A DNA stretch of 64,000 nt from the NCBI GenBank assembly GCA_002150815.3, contig NDFF03000092.1:248001-312000 (forward strand), given 5' to 3'. Every line of letters starts with the position of its first letter. Positions within the stretch are counted from its first letter, which is position 1. A program made the position numbers and the translations under genes. The notes beneath the pieces are model-generated. The model made no database searches, had not been told where the DNA came from, and saw only the letters and a program-made list of their open reading frames with translations. Positions 1 through 11,985 of the stretch are shown piece by piece. The DNA is from Grammothele lineata (taxonomy: Eukaryota > Basidiomycota > Agaricomycetes > Polyporales > Polyporaceae).

Positions 1-158
1 ATATTATGGTGACTACCTGGATAGCTAAGCTCTACGATTTGTTCGCGCTTTAATGTAAGAACGTACTGTGACCATATCAGAAAACGACACCTACAGCTTC
101 TGCCAAATTGTACACCCCCATAGCCCAACATACGCTATGGTGATGCTATTGAGAATGC

Positions 159-1262
159 TCATCCTGAACAGGCCAAAATGAAGTAACGCCACACCTGAAG
201 TACAGAACTCCTAAGGTGGAAAACGTCAAGTACTGAGTCTTGGAAAGAAAGAGTATACTCACCATTCGCCAAAATCACAGTCAAGAGCGGCGACTTGAGC
301 CCAGTACGACTCAGCTCCAGGTATCCGCTCAATGTCTTAATTAATGTCAGTACTAAACAGACCAGCTCGGTGATAATGGTGAGCGATATGGATGCAAGGG
401 GCACTACAGACGTAGCAGTGTCCAGTAGATAACAAATTAGTACTGCATGCACATTGATTTCGAACTAGATGAAGGCTCACCAATTTTATCGCTGTTTAAT
501 TCCTTGAAATCAACGAGCATATTTAATGGAGCAGTGGAGAAGAACAAACGCGGCTAGAGAAAGTGATCCGTTGGACGTCTCATAGGCGCAATGCGGATAC
601 AACGGGCTATGCTTTGCAGTGATTGAAAACCCCCAGTGGGTGACCTGTTATATTCGGGGTGTGCGAATATGCTTCAGTGTGATGGCACACAACAAGGGAT
701 TGCCTCACTGACGTTGTACAACATTTGCGGGTTGAGGAGGCCAACCAAAAAAAGGATTAACCCTATAGTGTAGCTTCTAGACCAAAGGGTCATGATACGG
801 AGGGCTACAAACGCTTTCGATAGGCTCGTTACCTCTCACCGTGGAATCAAGAGCAGGCGGGGGTATGCTTACCTGCTATACTTGTGGATACGAGCACTTG
901 TATCACAGAAGAAGAAATGGCAACTGCCATACAACTATACCCGGTGAAGCCTTAACACAACGTACTGCTGTACTCAGAGTTTGAGCGAGGCGAGACTGTT
1001 ACCTGTCATTTGTCAAGTAAAATGCACCACTTGTGCCGGTGTGCACATTATACAGGACGGAGAGAGCTGTACCCAGTATGGCGCCATAGCGGATTACGAA
1101 GTAAAGAATCTTTGCCACATTCAATGATGTTTTCGTCATAATCTGGACCTCATCGTTGAACGTCAGGAGATAATCGTAGAACAGGGCACCTGAGATTTTT
1201 GTGGGTAGGAATTGAGCGCGATATATAGAAAATCGAAGATAACGCACAAGTGCAGGCGACAT
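159..1262 (-). pseudogene. DUF6533-family membrane protein, degenerate copy B
   Basis: This is a multi-exon copy of the basidiomycete DUF6533 membrane-protein family, whose biochemical role is unknown. The first exon (about 999-1262) carries the family N-terminus, with FYDYLLTFNDEVQ followed by a hydrophobic helix. A middle block near 730-830 reads FVALRIMTLWSRS and a helix ending LLNPQMLYNVSEA. The last visible block (270-450) reads LVCLVLTLIKTLSGYLELSR and then LLTVILANG, followed by a GT donor. The expected C-terminal exon is not recognisable before the window edge. Some joins need in-frame stops to be spliced out and I could not close one frame, so I call it degenerate or incomplete. A diverged live gene with unusual introns is the alternative. 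Copy A lies just upstream in the same orientation. Confidence 0.45.
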
Positions 1263-1411
1263 CAGACAGCGACCTGACGAAATCCAATTCCGCATTACTA
1301 GACATGGTAGCTTAGGGGTAAAAATGGCTGCGTAAAGCTGCGTGGAGCTCAGGTTAGAATCGTACACAAAGGGGTAAGGGAACGTGCTTACGTCGTTTGA
1401 ACGGTGTTCAC

Positions 1412-1436
1412 GGGGGGGGGGGGGGGGGGGGGGGGG
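1412..1436. repeat. 25-nt poly-G run
   Basis: An uninterrupted run of 25 G on the + strand lies between the two DUF6533 copies. It could be a real quadruplex-forming homopolymer or an assembly artefact. Confidence 0.95.
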
Positions 1437-1640
1437 CGAAAAACCTCCGAGTGTGAAACCTACTGGAAGGAAACGGCGACTTGGGGATATGGGCTCGGAA
1501 GGGGCCATTGTTTAGTACCCCCATATAACAACGACCCTGAACAAGGGGCCGTGGATATATCTGTCACTGGGAAGTGGAGATACGCCGGCCGTCATGTCAC
1601 TTTGCATGAGGCGTGTACTTCTACAGCTGTCAACTCTTGG

Positions 1641-3141
1641 TCAGACGTTCGGATCTTCTCGGTCCGTGCTTCCAGAATCGGTAATTTCGCAGTCATTATC
1701 CTCCTCTCCGTCCCCGCTTCCCGTGATAGTAAAGATGTGTCCGCCTAGGGAGCCAGCGAAACGGCCTGAGGCAGGCGGATTGAAACGAAGAGTTGATGGG
1801 TCTCGATCTTCGTTGGAACCGTTCCTTGATAAAGATGAGCCACGCGCTGCGGCATCAGCCTTGATGAGACTGGCAATGAACCGGGTTGTGAGAATAGGAG
1901 ACAACCTGTAATAGCATAAACCCAATGAACGAAATGTGAGGTCTTCGACCATTGTAGAGAACCAGGAGTAAAACTGACACTTGCGAGAGGACGACCGGAT
2001 CGACAAGGTGATCTTGTATCTGCATATCACTTATAAGAGCTGAAATAGAGTTTTCCTGCCCCGACTCACATGCGTTCCGGGGAGCTGTGTGTATTCGGGC
2101 TCAGAGGTCAGTGCACAGAAAAGATATTCAAAGCGGCGGATCCTACGTAATTGATGATGCTATATATTGCAAGACTCCCAAAGATCCTAACACCAATATC
2201 AGTGAGACGTGTTCAATGTTATATCATGACAACGCAGTCGTACTTTCAGTACATTCCGGTAAAATAAAGAGAGGATACTACTTACCATTGGCAAAGAGAA
2301 GTGTTAGAAGTGACGTGCGAGGTTCAATACTGCGAAGCTCTCTATAGGCACCAACAGTCTTAGACAAGGTGAGTAGCAAACAAACGACCTCGTAGACGAG
2401 GCTTGTGAACGTCATATCAGAGGCACTACAAGTGATATACAAGATACGTAGTGATCCGTATTTAGATCTCCCTAACGGAATCACTACACACATACCATAG
2501 TATTCACTACGCGATTGTCTGAGATTGAAGGAACAGTGCTCAAGATTTCGGTGAATGAACGTACGCAGCTAAACCGAGAGCATTGTTGTTCGTTGTGGCC
2601 TCGCAAGGCTGGTAGAGCGGCTTGGGGACTACCAAAAGAAGTGAATCCCCAAAGTGTGACCTGAGATGAGAAGTTAAACATCGTGAACTGTACGATGGAT
2701 TAAGTTGCGTAGTAAATGCGGCCCAACGATGGATATGGACGACACGTTGCATCGCTGTAAGGCGTTGTTCTACCTTCGAGGCTTCGTGGGGCGCTGCGGT
2801 CGAACTATGAACACGGTACCGCGCTGCGGCGCTGCGATGGGAGCCTGCAGCGCGGAACCGAAGTTCAATGTTCAGGAGCCGAACAGGCTACAGCGGCTCG
2901 CACTCACAGAATCCTTACAGCTTCTTCCGACTCGGAAGAATGTGAGCGAATTCGGATTTCGTGCTGGCCGTGCAGACGGCGAAGCTGCCACGAGACCAGC
3001 TGGCGAGACGGGGAACTCGGCGCGGAGACTCGGGCTGTGAACATCCTGAACGAGCGCACTGCGCATGGATGGAACATCATACAGCTGGATGCACATAGCT
3101 TCCGAAACGTTGTACAGGAGCTTATGCACGACCATCAACAC
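1641..3141 (-). pseudogene. DUF6533-family membrane protein, degenerate copy A
   Basis: This is a second copy of the same family, in tandem and in the same orientation as copy B. Blocks on the minus strand, 5' to 3', are a helix ending KLLYNVSEAM near 3100 (matching LYNVSEA in copy B), a possible loop region near 2580-2650, TSLVYEVVCLLLTLSKTVGAY with LLTLLFANG at 2280-2420 ending at a GT donor, and the C-terminal exon. That exon has ILTTRFIASLIKADAAARG and FAGSLGGHI and ends in an acidic tail at 1641. Its order and spacing match the family. Frames between blocks are interrupted: a continuation after the LLFANG donor meets a TGA. I therefore treat it as decayed, with exon borders unknown. Confidence 0.45.
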
Positions 3142-3490
3142 CCCAATGAAGTTGCTGAATAGAAGTGCGCCGTTAGTTCGTGCGACACATGTAGAAGTGT
3201 ACGTACACCAAATCCGAATAGATGCTGGATGCTAGTGCCTACAATCTCGCGGCCGGTCACTAAACATGTGTGCACAGCGCCAGAAGGCAGAGTAAGAATA
3301 GCCATTCGGATTTCGAAGCAGCGCATACGTCACAAGAGAGACGACGCACTCGCAGCCGAGACCACCACCCGTCCTGGAACCCAGCAGAACCTCCACCTTC
3401 CACCTTCCACAGCTACAGCCGTGCTCGGTGGAAGAACGACCACGCACACTTCCCCGCTCAAGCAGCAACAGCCCCACCGACGCCGCCGAC

Positions 3491-5034
3491 TCAGTACCGC
3501 CCGCGCCCCCACGGATTGTACGCGACCCCGCGCATGTTCCACTTCCCCTCCCGCTCCTGCATGCGGCCCTCCCTATCCACCGCGCGCGAATAGAGCGTCC
3601 CGTGCTCGTCCTCCGGCACGCCCTCCACCAGCGCCTCCCAGAGCGTCCAGCTCCAGCGGCCCTCCTGGTACGTGATCTTCGCGGGCGCCCACGACGCGCC
3701 GTCGTCCCGCGAGAGCTCGACCGAGGCGATCTGGGTGGAGCCGCAGGAGACGGCGTAGCCCTTGACGAACATGGTGGTTGGGGTGCGTCGGGTGATGAAG
3801 GCGATGACGGAGTTGACGGGGAGGGTCGTGAGGGGGGGCATCTTGGCCCAGACGGGGGCGGCTTTTTCTTTGGTGTCGATCTGGGACCCCCGTCAGGTTA
3901 TGGGCGGTAAGAAGAAAGGGGGAGGCGCGCACCTCTTCTGGGAGGACCTTGTAGTCGCGTTGTTGGTAGAAGTTGGGGGACTCGTCGGGCGAGACGGTGA
4001 TCGTGTCGACCCACTTGACCCAGCGCGCGCCTAAGAAGCCTGGCGCGACGATGCGGAGAGGATATCCGTGATCGGGCGAGAGGGGTAGGTCGTTCATCTT
4101 CACGTAGACACATGCGAACGCAATAAGACGAAGCCCCGTTTGCAGAATCGAGAGAGAAGACGCACCTCGTACGCAATCAAGCAATCCACCTCGGGGTCCA
4201 TCGCTGCCTCGATGGGGATCGACCCTCCATAGTCCTTATCGTCCTGACAAAGCGTGACGCGCGAAGTGAAGCACGCGTGCCAGCCGCGAAGGCGCGAGGG
4301 GTCGACGCCAACGGTAGCGAGAACGTCGCGCAGGCGCGTCCCCGCCCAGCGCGTGTTGCAGATGACACCGTCATTCCAGAGGATGCCGTGAACGGGCTTG
4401 ACCTCGTCCATCTCCTTCCTCCTATTCCCGGCGCACTGTTAAAATAGACCTCGCTTAACCTCACGCACAGGGTGTACGCCCCGCGTGCACGCGACGCTAC
4501 AAAGACGGAACGCTGAACACGCACCTGCAGCGCGGCGACGACCTCGGCGCGCGGAAAGTTGTCACGGAGCTCGGCGAGGGTGAACGTGCGTGGCTGCGCA
4601 CTAGGGTCCGCACCGTGCACGGCGATGGTGTAGGTGTCCTCGTCGAGCTCGAGCACGGGCCCATGGTTCCGGCAGTAGACGAGCTCCTCGGGCGTGATAG
4701 GGAACTCGACGAGCGCAGCAGCGGTGGGCTCGGCGTTGAAAGGCTCGGTGCCCTGGACGACGAGGTGGTCCGAGTGGAGAACCTCTTGGGAGTAGTCCAT
4801 CTCTGGCTCGGAGTCGGAGGATGGCGGTGTGTCAGGAGGGGGCGGCATTGGCTTGGGAGGGATGGCAGTGGCAGCGGTGGAGGTAGTCATGGCGGTAGTA
4901 GCGGTAGTCGCGGTCGCGGTCGATGAAGAAGAGACATCGCGTGAGTGTTTCGTACGCGATAAACGTGCTGACAGTCGCTTGAGAGACTGCAGGCCGCGTA
5001 CAGTCGAGGTTCGGATGCGAGCCTGGAGTGTCAT
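3491..5034 (-). CDS. Sulfite oxidase (molybdopterin oxidoreductase), 444 aa
   Basis: Oxidises sulfite to sulfate, normally in the mitochondrial intermembrane space. Four exons (4525-5034, 4166-4435, 3933-4097, 3491-3880) join in phase 0 throughout. Exon 1 carries a basic, Ser/Thr-rich leader and the family motif RNHGPV. Exon 2 opens with CAGNRR, whose Cys is the expected molybdenum ligand, so the ligand is the first codon after an intron. [23 protein letters not shown] and [12 protein letters not shown] follow. The last exon is the Mo-cofactor dimerisation domain, with [21 protein letters not shown] and an ending near NPWGRGRY. There is no cytochrome b5 heme domain upstream, so it resembles a plant-type heme-less enzyme, although the leader looks mitochondrial. 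An in-frame ATG 13 codons upstream (5073) is the alternative start. It is transcribed away from atg44. Confidence 0.9.
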
Positions 5035-5690
5035 AGTGGGAATCGCGGGGTGCGGATAGCGACGAGCTAGCACGACCCGGGTGACATAAATGTGGCTCTG
5101 AGTGGGAGCAGGTGATCCAAGCGGAGCACGTCTTGGATGCTTGTCCTAGACGCGGAGTAGGAAGACGGCTTTCCCGCCAGATTGACGTCCGAAGAACATG
5201 GATCAGACCCCGCGGCTCGTTCGAGAAGAGCGAGAGAAGAGGGTGCTTGAGAGACCGGGCGGACTTGCGCTGAGCAGCCGCCTGGAGCCTGAGAATCTGG
5301 TCGTTGACGCGATAACACACGCAGAGGACGTCATTCGCATTGAAACGTGGTCTAGTCTTTTCTGGGCGCAATTAACCGGATCTAAAGCTGCGCTGGGCGT
5401 AAGATGAGGGGCAGACGAGCGATGGATCGAGTCAAGACGCGAGGACTGTCGTCTGTACATAGGGTAAGCCTGTTACTACCGGCTATTAACGGGTTACAAC
5501 TCCGATTATAGACTCAAATAAGCATCAGCAATGACACCTTGATGCCGACGCACGCCGTGTTGGGAGTCGCGTCGGCAGCGCAATAGCCGAGCCACCCTGT
5601 CTTGACCTCTACAATCCGTGTCCTCCGCTGTCTATCCACCACCACCTACCACACCTCACCGACTACCCTGTTACCTGAGCAACCCCCAGC
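5035..5690. other. Divergent intergenic region, sulfite oxidase / atg44
   Basis: Shared 5' flank of two divergently transcribed genes. Open frames here lack family motifs. Both promoters presumably lie inside it; I see no clear TATA box. Confidence 0.6.
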
Positions 5691-5981
5691 ATGCTCGGAC
5701 GCCTTGTTCACTACACCATCGACGCCGCCTTGCTCAGCACAGTGCTGGCAGGCGTGAGACGGTCGAGCGGATTCACGTACGTACATCCTCCGTGTCCTCA
5801 TGCTCGTCTCCAGCGCTGACCAGCGTCGCCACGCTTGCGCAGAGTGGAGACAGAGAAGATCTCGGACCCCACATTCCGCTCTCTCGCCGACAAGTACCTC
5901 GGCATCGGGGAGACCGTGTTCGACATGCTCCAGGGCACGGCTGTTAACAGCCCGTACTTCAAGCGCGATTCGAGGAGATAG
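5691..5981 (+). CDS. atg44: Mitofissin Atg44/Mdi1 (DUF1748), 74 aa
   Basis: Two exons (5691-5776, 5843-5981) give a 74-residue protein matching the DUF1748 family end to end. It starts MLGRLVHYTIDAALLSTVLAG, continues VRRSSGFT across the 66-nt intron, and finishes with LADKYLGIGETVFDMLQGTA and VNSPYFKRD. Family members in budding and fission yeast were shown to be mitofissin (Atg44/Mdi1), an intermembrane-space protein that binds lipid, drives mitochondrial fission and is needed for mitophagy. Length is as expected (yeast protein about 73 residues). The intron splits a Thr codon (AC|A). The gene is easily missed because each half is very short. Identification rests on remembered family sequence, so I am confident of the family and fairly confident of the function. 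Confidence 0.88.
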
Positions 5982-6473
5982 ATATAGGATGGGGGTTGGC
6001 TGAGAGGAGACTCGGACAGATTTTACTCGGATGGGTTGTATCATATTGCAGTATGTATCGGGGCTCTGCACACTTTCACTCCTCTCTTCATAATGCTCGT
6101 GCGATCACTGCAACCTATTATCCCCCTCGCCGCCCTTGCGCCAGGTGTGTTCAAGCATTGTGTGATCACACCTGCTGCCAGGCTTCGAAGTTCGAACGCT
6201 GTGTTTTAAATGGCCGTTGGTGTTGGTTGCAATATCCAGCTTGATCATCGACCCCGTAAATGCGAACACCCCTGCAATGCCGAAAAGAACGCCCTTCCTC
6301 TCGTCTTCTACCACGACGTTGGCGCGTGCGCCGAACATGTGCCGAAAGCATCGGACGACGCGCAAGTCTTCGCCTAGCCTCCCGTTCCCTGATGCCAATG
6401 AGCTTAGCTCCCGCGACGGCTTCAAGCTAGCATCTTTCAGCCCTCTACCACAGTTCACCCTTAGAAACTCGTC
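5982..6473. other. Intergenic, 492 bp
   Basis: 3' flank of atg44 and 5' flank of the hydrolase. No gene, RNA or repeat recognised. Confidence 0.6.
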
Positions 6474-7467
6474 ATGACCGCAAAAGAGCCCCAAGGCACG
6501 TCCAAGTTCCTCGACCTCCCGAGCGGAACTAGGCTCTACACCGAGCGCTGGACTACCGGCGCAGCAAACTCGCTCCCTTCGCGTACAATCGTCTGCGTGC
6601 ATGGTCTCGGAAGTACCAGCACCACCTTCTACCCCACCATCCAACCCCTCCTCTCCCGCCTGCCCAGCACGCACCTCCTCACGTACGACTGGGCCGGCAG
6701 TGGGTCTTCGCCGCTCCCCGCGCCCGGCTTCGCGCACCCTACAGTCGCGGCACACGTCGCGGACCTGGACGCGCTCATCGCATCTGAAGCCCTCACAGGC
6801 CCAATCGTCCTCCTGGCACACAGCGCAGGTACAGTCCTTTGTGCGCGCTGGCTCCTCACAGGCACACCCGCCTCCACCGCGCGCGTCTCGCACGTCGCCT
6901 TCCAAGGCGGGCCGATCGACGTGCCTGTCCTCCCCGAGGTCGCCGCGATGCAAAAGGAACTCGCAGACGCCGTCGCGGTCGCAGGCCCAGGGGCGGTCGT
7001 GAGCCAGCTCGCAGGGATGCTGCTGGGCCCGACGAGTCTGCGGGAGCGCCCGCTCGCGGTGGGCATGTTCCGCGCGATCACGCTCGCGCAGAGCGCGGAG
7101 GGGTACGCGGGTGCGATTAGGGCATTTAGTAGGGATGTGTCGGGCGAGGGGGAGAGCATAGACTGGGGCGCGATTCAGGAGAGGTGGAAGTGTGTGGTTG
7201 TGAATGGGGAGGAGGACTGGATAGTTGAACGCGCGGAGGTGGCGAGGTTCTTGGATAAGTGCCCCTTCTTGACGATCGCGAAGGCGGGACAGTGAGTATA
7301 GCTTTGTTCCACGTTGCGCGAGCGCATATCGAGCTGACTTGGCTGCTCGTAGTACGTTGACTATTGAGGCGCCTGAGGAGACGGCGGAGGTCGTGGCAAC
7401 CTTCATCGCGGGGAGCAGTATGGATCTTGTTGGGAGGCTGGCTGCAGCAGATTTCATTCTTGGTTAG
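6474..7467 (+). CDS. Alpha/beta hydrolase, 310 aa
   Basis: Two exons (6474-7291, 7353-7467) give a canonical alpha/beta-hydrolase fold protein. An early strand reads TIVCVHGLGST (oxyanion-hole HG motif, residues about 40-50) and YDWAGSGSS follows. The nucleophile elbow is LLAHSAG with Ser in the centre (residue about 120). An acid candidate lies in VVNGEEDWIV near residue 245. The catalytic His is created by the splice: exon 1 ends CA and exon 2 begins T, giving KAGHTLTIEAPEE, the usual GH position near the C-terminus. The ATG follows a gap in any other candidate start and fits the family's short N-terminus. The substrate cannot be told; relatives include esterases, epoxide hydrolases and lactonases. 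No signal peptide is visible, so it is probably cytosolic. Confidence 0.88.
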
Positions 7468-9274
7468 TCACCTTGTGTGCAAGGTTACTCCCGCCCTTAA
7501 TTGTTCGCACTTTTCGTGTCCCCGCCTACACCCGAAGATTCCGTGTTCCCCCGGTAAACGTGACCGGCTGCGCGCCTAGCATTAAACGCGCCGGACCGAT
7601 AGACCGTAGACAGTCCGTAGACGCAGCCACTGCGTCAGGCGAGGCGCGCAATCAAACGGTTCTCATTCTAGTATTTGAGCACTCGTCACTCCCCTTCATT
7701 GTCATACGCTTCTACATGCCTGGTTTCCTTGTCTATAAACATCATGCATCCCATAAACCGCGATGTGTTAAAGTCAGCTGGGCTTTCAAGGCTCGGAAAT
7801 TGTATCCAGGGCGCGGTTGCTGGGCAGGGCGAGAGAGAGCGACGTGTGCCTGGCTGGATACAGATGCTGGTAGAGGCAATCTCACATCATCTAGTGAGTG
7901 CGCATCAAGCATCGCATGCGTAACTGAAGTATTCGCGTTAGTACAACATTATCAATGTACCATGCCCCTAGCTCTCGCAGCAGTGTCAGCTCTTGGCGAA
8001 ACTTTCAGCATTAAAGGCTGCTCTCCTCTCCCCACCCTCTGGATGACCCCCTACCATCAAATATGGATTACTTAGCTACCTCCGAGCGTGTTTTAAGCAC
8101 AGGCGGACATGAACAACATACTCTGGGATGGTGAGGAGGCTGGAAAGGGTGTGATGATTGGGGAGCGGGCTGGAAAGGGCATATTGGGCTACAGACGTGA
8201 AATCGATCGCGTAGAAGACCTGAGGTTAGTTCTACACTACCCCTCTTTGTATTGCAAGCATTGTGGAACGGTCGAAGCGAAGCTCGGTTGCATGCCGTGG
8301 CATATGCCTCACTTCCCCCAGTGGTAAGTGCTGCTTTCCTCGTCCCGTCCTCGGTTCTGCGCCCTTCCCACCCCGTATCGACGTCTCAAACACGGTATTT
8401 ATGCATTTCCACAGCCTTCTCGCACATTTGTTGCCATGCGCACATTTTCCAAGCGCAAATGCGTCGGGCGCGTCCGATGACGGCGAGGCAAGCACGTCCA
8501 CGTCGACACTTGGGCGGCCGCGACCCAAGTTGCGGCGCTCCGCCGGCGCCAGAACGCATCCAACGCAGCCATCCCCGCTGTCGAGACTTCTGCTCGCAGC
8601 TCGGGCGTAGCGACGTCGAACGCTGCAAGTATCACCGAACCGACCACGGCGAGCGCGCAGGGCCCGAACTTTACTATAATTGACCCACCATGCCAGTGAG
8701 TCAATATTACTCTGGAGGAAAAACGTACAAACCTGTCCAAGTCCTGTTAGTTGGCACCACGATGCATGTCATAGCTCTAGCACGCTGCAAGCGTCTTGAT
8801 CATATGCATGCTACGGAAGTGAACTGTGACATCGAGCCCGTCAGCTACGGATGTAGTACTTACTGAGTGTTGCACCGCTCATGCTATTTATCATTCGGGC
8901 ACCTTTGCTCGGTCGCTTGTGTAATCCCACTTATTTGTCGGATGTGTGGAGGAGGGCACCCGAAGACGACTCCATCCAATACGCGCCACAGCATCAAATG
9001 GACGGCGCGGGCGAGCCTAATCGATCTTGCAGGTGGATCATTTACCTTCGGGCCAAGGAAAGGAATTTCGCACACAAGGTGTACTGCCGCCGACGGTGGC
9101 ACTTCACTCGTCATCAATGTGGGGCTTTATTGTGGTCAGTTTCGAGACTAGACGCAGTAATAATCCTCTCTAATCCACCTCAGAAGCGATTTATGACATT
9201 AGATCCATCGCAAGCCAATAAGCGCCCATCTACGGCCCAGCGCTTATTCGAGGCCGGTGGTGGGTGCGGACCAG
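7468..9274. other. Intergenic region of 1.8 kb without a supported gene
   Basis: Several open frames of 70-200 codons overlap on both strands, but none shows a family motif or a coherent exon series. Two imperfect copies of a GGCTGGAAAGGG-type element lie at about 8140-8180. The last few hundred bases must contain the F-box gene promoter. Confidence 0.5.
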
Positions 9275-11985
9275 ATGAGCCCCCGGAAGGCCTCAGCCGG
9301 CGCGGACCAATCGCGCCCGAAGGGCGCGCCGCTTCCACCGGCCTTTGTAGGTATTATCGGGGGTCCTCCTTACATACCATCTAAACGCGTCTCTCAAACC
9401 GTTACCCCCCTTCGGTTGCGATCGCAGGTCCACAGAGAAGAAGGCGAAGGCCAAGCTCCCTAAGACGCAAGTAGCGCGAAGGCGGCCCGGGAAGCTAGCT
9501 AACCTTCTTGGCATGCCTCTCGATATCTTCTTTGAGGTACCCATCTTGCGGCATATTCCCGGACGGCTGCTGACTGCCTTCCCGAAGATAGTTACGTGGC
9601 TCGAGCCGCTGGATCTTCTCCATCTCGCACGGGCGTCGAAGCATTTTCGAGGGCTCCTAATGTCCAAGAACAACAGCCGCCTCTGGAAGGCGGCCCGGCA
9701 GAACATCCCGGCACTGCCCGAGTGCCCGGTCGGCATCCCGGAACCGCGATATGCTGCCTGCTTGTTCGATCATCACTGCTTCGTGAGTGTCTGTCGTACA
9801 TGTTATATTCAGCAGACCGCTCACTAGAATGCGAAATTTTTTCTAGGGGTGTGGAAAAGAGCGCGTTCACAACGTGGATTACGCTCATACGTTGCGATTC
9901 TGTGTGGGCTGTTACGATCACAAGTAAGTCCTGCGTCTCTTCACTCTGGGCGTGAGCTCACACCTGTGCTGCAGCATATGGAACCCCTATGGGAACACCC
10001 TGGATGTATTCGAGCCATTCGACGACAAATTTCAAAAGGCTCTGTTACAATGCTGCGTCGTTAGCCTCAACGACATGTATCGTAAGTCGACTGATCATGT
10101 CATGGGTTGTCACTGACATTAATATATAATATACAGAGGAGAACGAAGAGGGGAAACAGATTATGGCCGTCACTGACACATACTGGGTTGTCGAAGTCGG
10201 TGAGGTGATAGCCAAAAGCCTGGAGATCTTCAAGGACAGCGATAAAGCCCTGTTAGGGAAGTTCTTACTAGCACGTAAAGAATATGTAAAGGAGGCCCGA
10301 AAGGTACGCATCCTGTTGCCCGTCAGCAGATCTCTACTCACTTCCAAGCTGGCAGCATGCTATCGCTGCTATTCGGTGTGTCCGTAATCTCCGACGTGAC
10401 AAACGGGACGGCGTCAAGAACGCGCAGACTGAGCGAGAGGATAGGTATGTTATGGTTGCCTTTTTTAATCATAGAGCTTACTCTCCGCCGCAGCATCAAG
10501 CAGAATCTCTTCAAGCTGGGCTACTCAGAGGCTGACTTTCCGTCTAAGAAGTCGGAATGGGTCAAGATTCTCGGGCAACCACGCCAGTTGACAGACCGTA
10601 GTGCGTAACAGCGAGTCGTCCAGAGTAACATTTCGTCTGACAGCGTTACAGTCTGGAAGACCATCCGCCCCAAACTGGTCGCGCTCATTGAGCAGGAACG
10701 CGTGGATCGCGAGACGGCCGCGTTCAACAAGCGTCTAGAAGTGCGGCGCGCGGAAGTTGCTCCTTTGTACGAGGAGTTCGTGAATGCGCGCGTTCCGGAG
10801 CAGGACAGGCCTTTCATGCCCAATCTCTTCGATGCCTGCAACCTTCCTTGCCTATCGGAGCTCCTCTCCATTGACGACGGGCGCATTCCTGTGACTGCCG
10901 AGAGCTTTGCCTCCGTCGTAGGCGAGTTGCTGCCACAGTCCCGAGGATACATCACTCAAGTAAAGTACGACCTCGCCACGATGCTCCACAGCTCACGACA
11001 CTCCCGGAGCTCCGAACCGCCATCGACGCCTAACCTGACGCCCGAGGAGGTCGAAGTCGAGCTCGCGCGAGGCTCAGCATGTTTCGCGTGCTACAACTGT
11101 CAAGAGGCGTATACGCTCCCGGACAAGCGGCTCATCGCATCCGCGGCGTGCGCGCACTGGCGCGCTACGCATCCAGAACTCAAATGGAATGACGGTTGGC
11201 CGTACCTTGTCTCTTTTGATCGGCGGAAGAAGTTTTCCGAGTGGCCGAAACATACCGCGTTCATCGATGCTAGCGAAGGAAAGGCCATGCTGCGCGGTGT
11301 ACTGAAGACCCTTGGGCTTGGCAAGAACGCAACACACGCGACTCTTGACAGGCTGGTGAAGCAAGGGCGGTTGGTATGTGCCTGTGGGAGTCCGCAGCTG
11401 CCGCCGCCGCGCGAGTCGAGCTGGACGATTCTGGTAAAAATCTTCTCTCGCCCATTTCTCGCAATTTGCTGACCCGTTCTGGTCAAGGTCGACCATGTCT
11501 TAGAAGAGGTTGACTGGTACGAACGATGGGGACATACCGCGTGCGTACTTGTGTCCATGCTAGCCTGTTTCAGTCTTACTGAACTCTACCCTCCTGAAGT
11601 CGTGCATCGATGCAGATCAATGATGACCACGATTTCGGCGGTCCACGCACCAGTCTAAAGCTCCTCGCACCGGGAGAGCAGTTTTTGTTTCCAGACTACC
11701 ACATCCCGCAATCGGACGCGGACGCTGTTGCGGCGGAGCTCTCAGCTCATCAGGACCCGCCCAAATGCGTGGTTTGCCACTCTTTCAGATCAGCTTACTC
11801 GGCGCCGAGCGCCGTCATGCCCGCCGACATTGACGCGATGGCACATCACATGTGGACCAAGTGAGTGCTACCACGCTTCATCGCTGTTTTAGAGCGCCTA
11901 GAGCATGGCTAATGGATTGCGTATTACTGCACCTAGGCATGAAACGAAGCTCACGAAGGGCTGTGTGACCTTCTCACCGTACTGA
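9275..11985 (+). CDS. F-box protein with Cys-rich motif after the box, 683 aa
   Basis: Twelve exons (9275-9350, 9436-9536, 9588-9782, 9847-9923, 9975-10081, 10137-10303, 10356-10444, 10494-10600, 10652-11433, 11488-11544, 11616-11860, 11937-11985) join in one frame. The F-box spans residues about 47-95, beginning LLGMPLDIFFEIVTWLEPLD and continuing LLHLARASKHFRGLLMS. Next comes a Cys-rich motif with Cys near 122, 126, 143 and 146 (DHHCF, CGKERVHNVDYAH, FCVGC) that looks able to bind zinc. The long exon 9 has a second Cys pair (CFACYNC) and basic helical stretches. Expansions of such proteins are common in agaricomycetes. The expected role is substrate adaptor of an SCF ubiquitin ligase, but the target is unknown. 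The first exon is the least certain: its acceptor was chosen to keep phase. Confidence 0.8.

Noticed and set aside
1404..1748. Open frame with an N-terminal poly-Gly stretch
   Set aside because: The poly-Gly is just the translated G25 run; the rest lies opposite the DUF6533 copy A C-terminus.
6105..7457. 450-codon open frame opposite the alpha/beta hydrolase
   Set aside because: Antisense shadow of a clear hydrolase gene; composition (Arg/Glu/Cys-rich) is typical of mirrored codons.
7473..8075. 200-codon open frame on the + strand downstream of the hydrolase
   Set aside because: Starts inside the hydrolase 3' flank, has no motif, and its composition resembles translated non-coding DNA.
9537..9587. 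Reading through the 51-nt intron after exon 2 of the F-box gene
   Set aside because: It is in frame, but inserts VPILRHIPGRLLTAFPK into the middle of the F-box; removing it gives the normal FFEIVTWLEPLDL.
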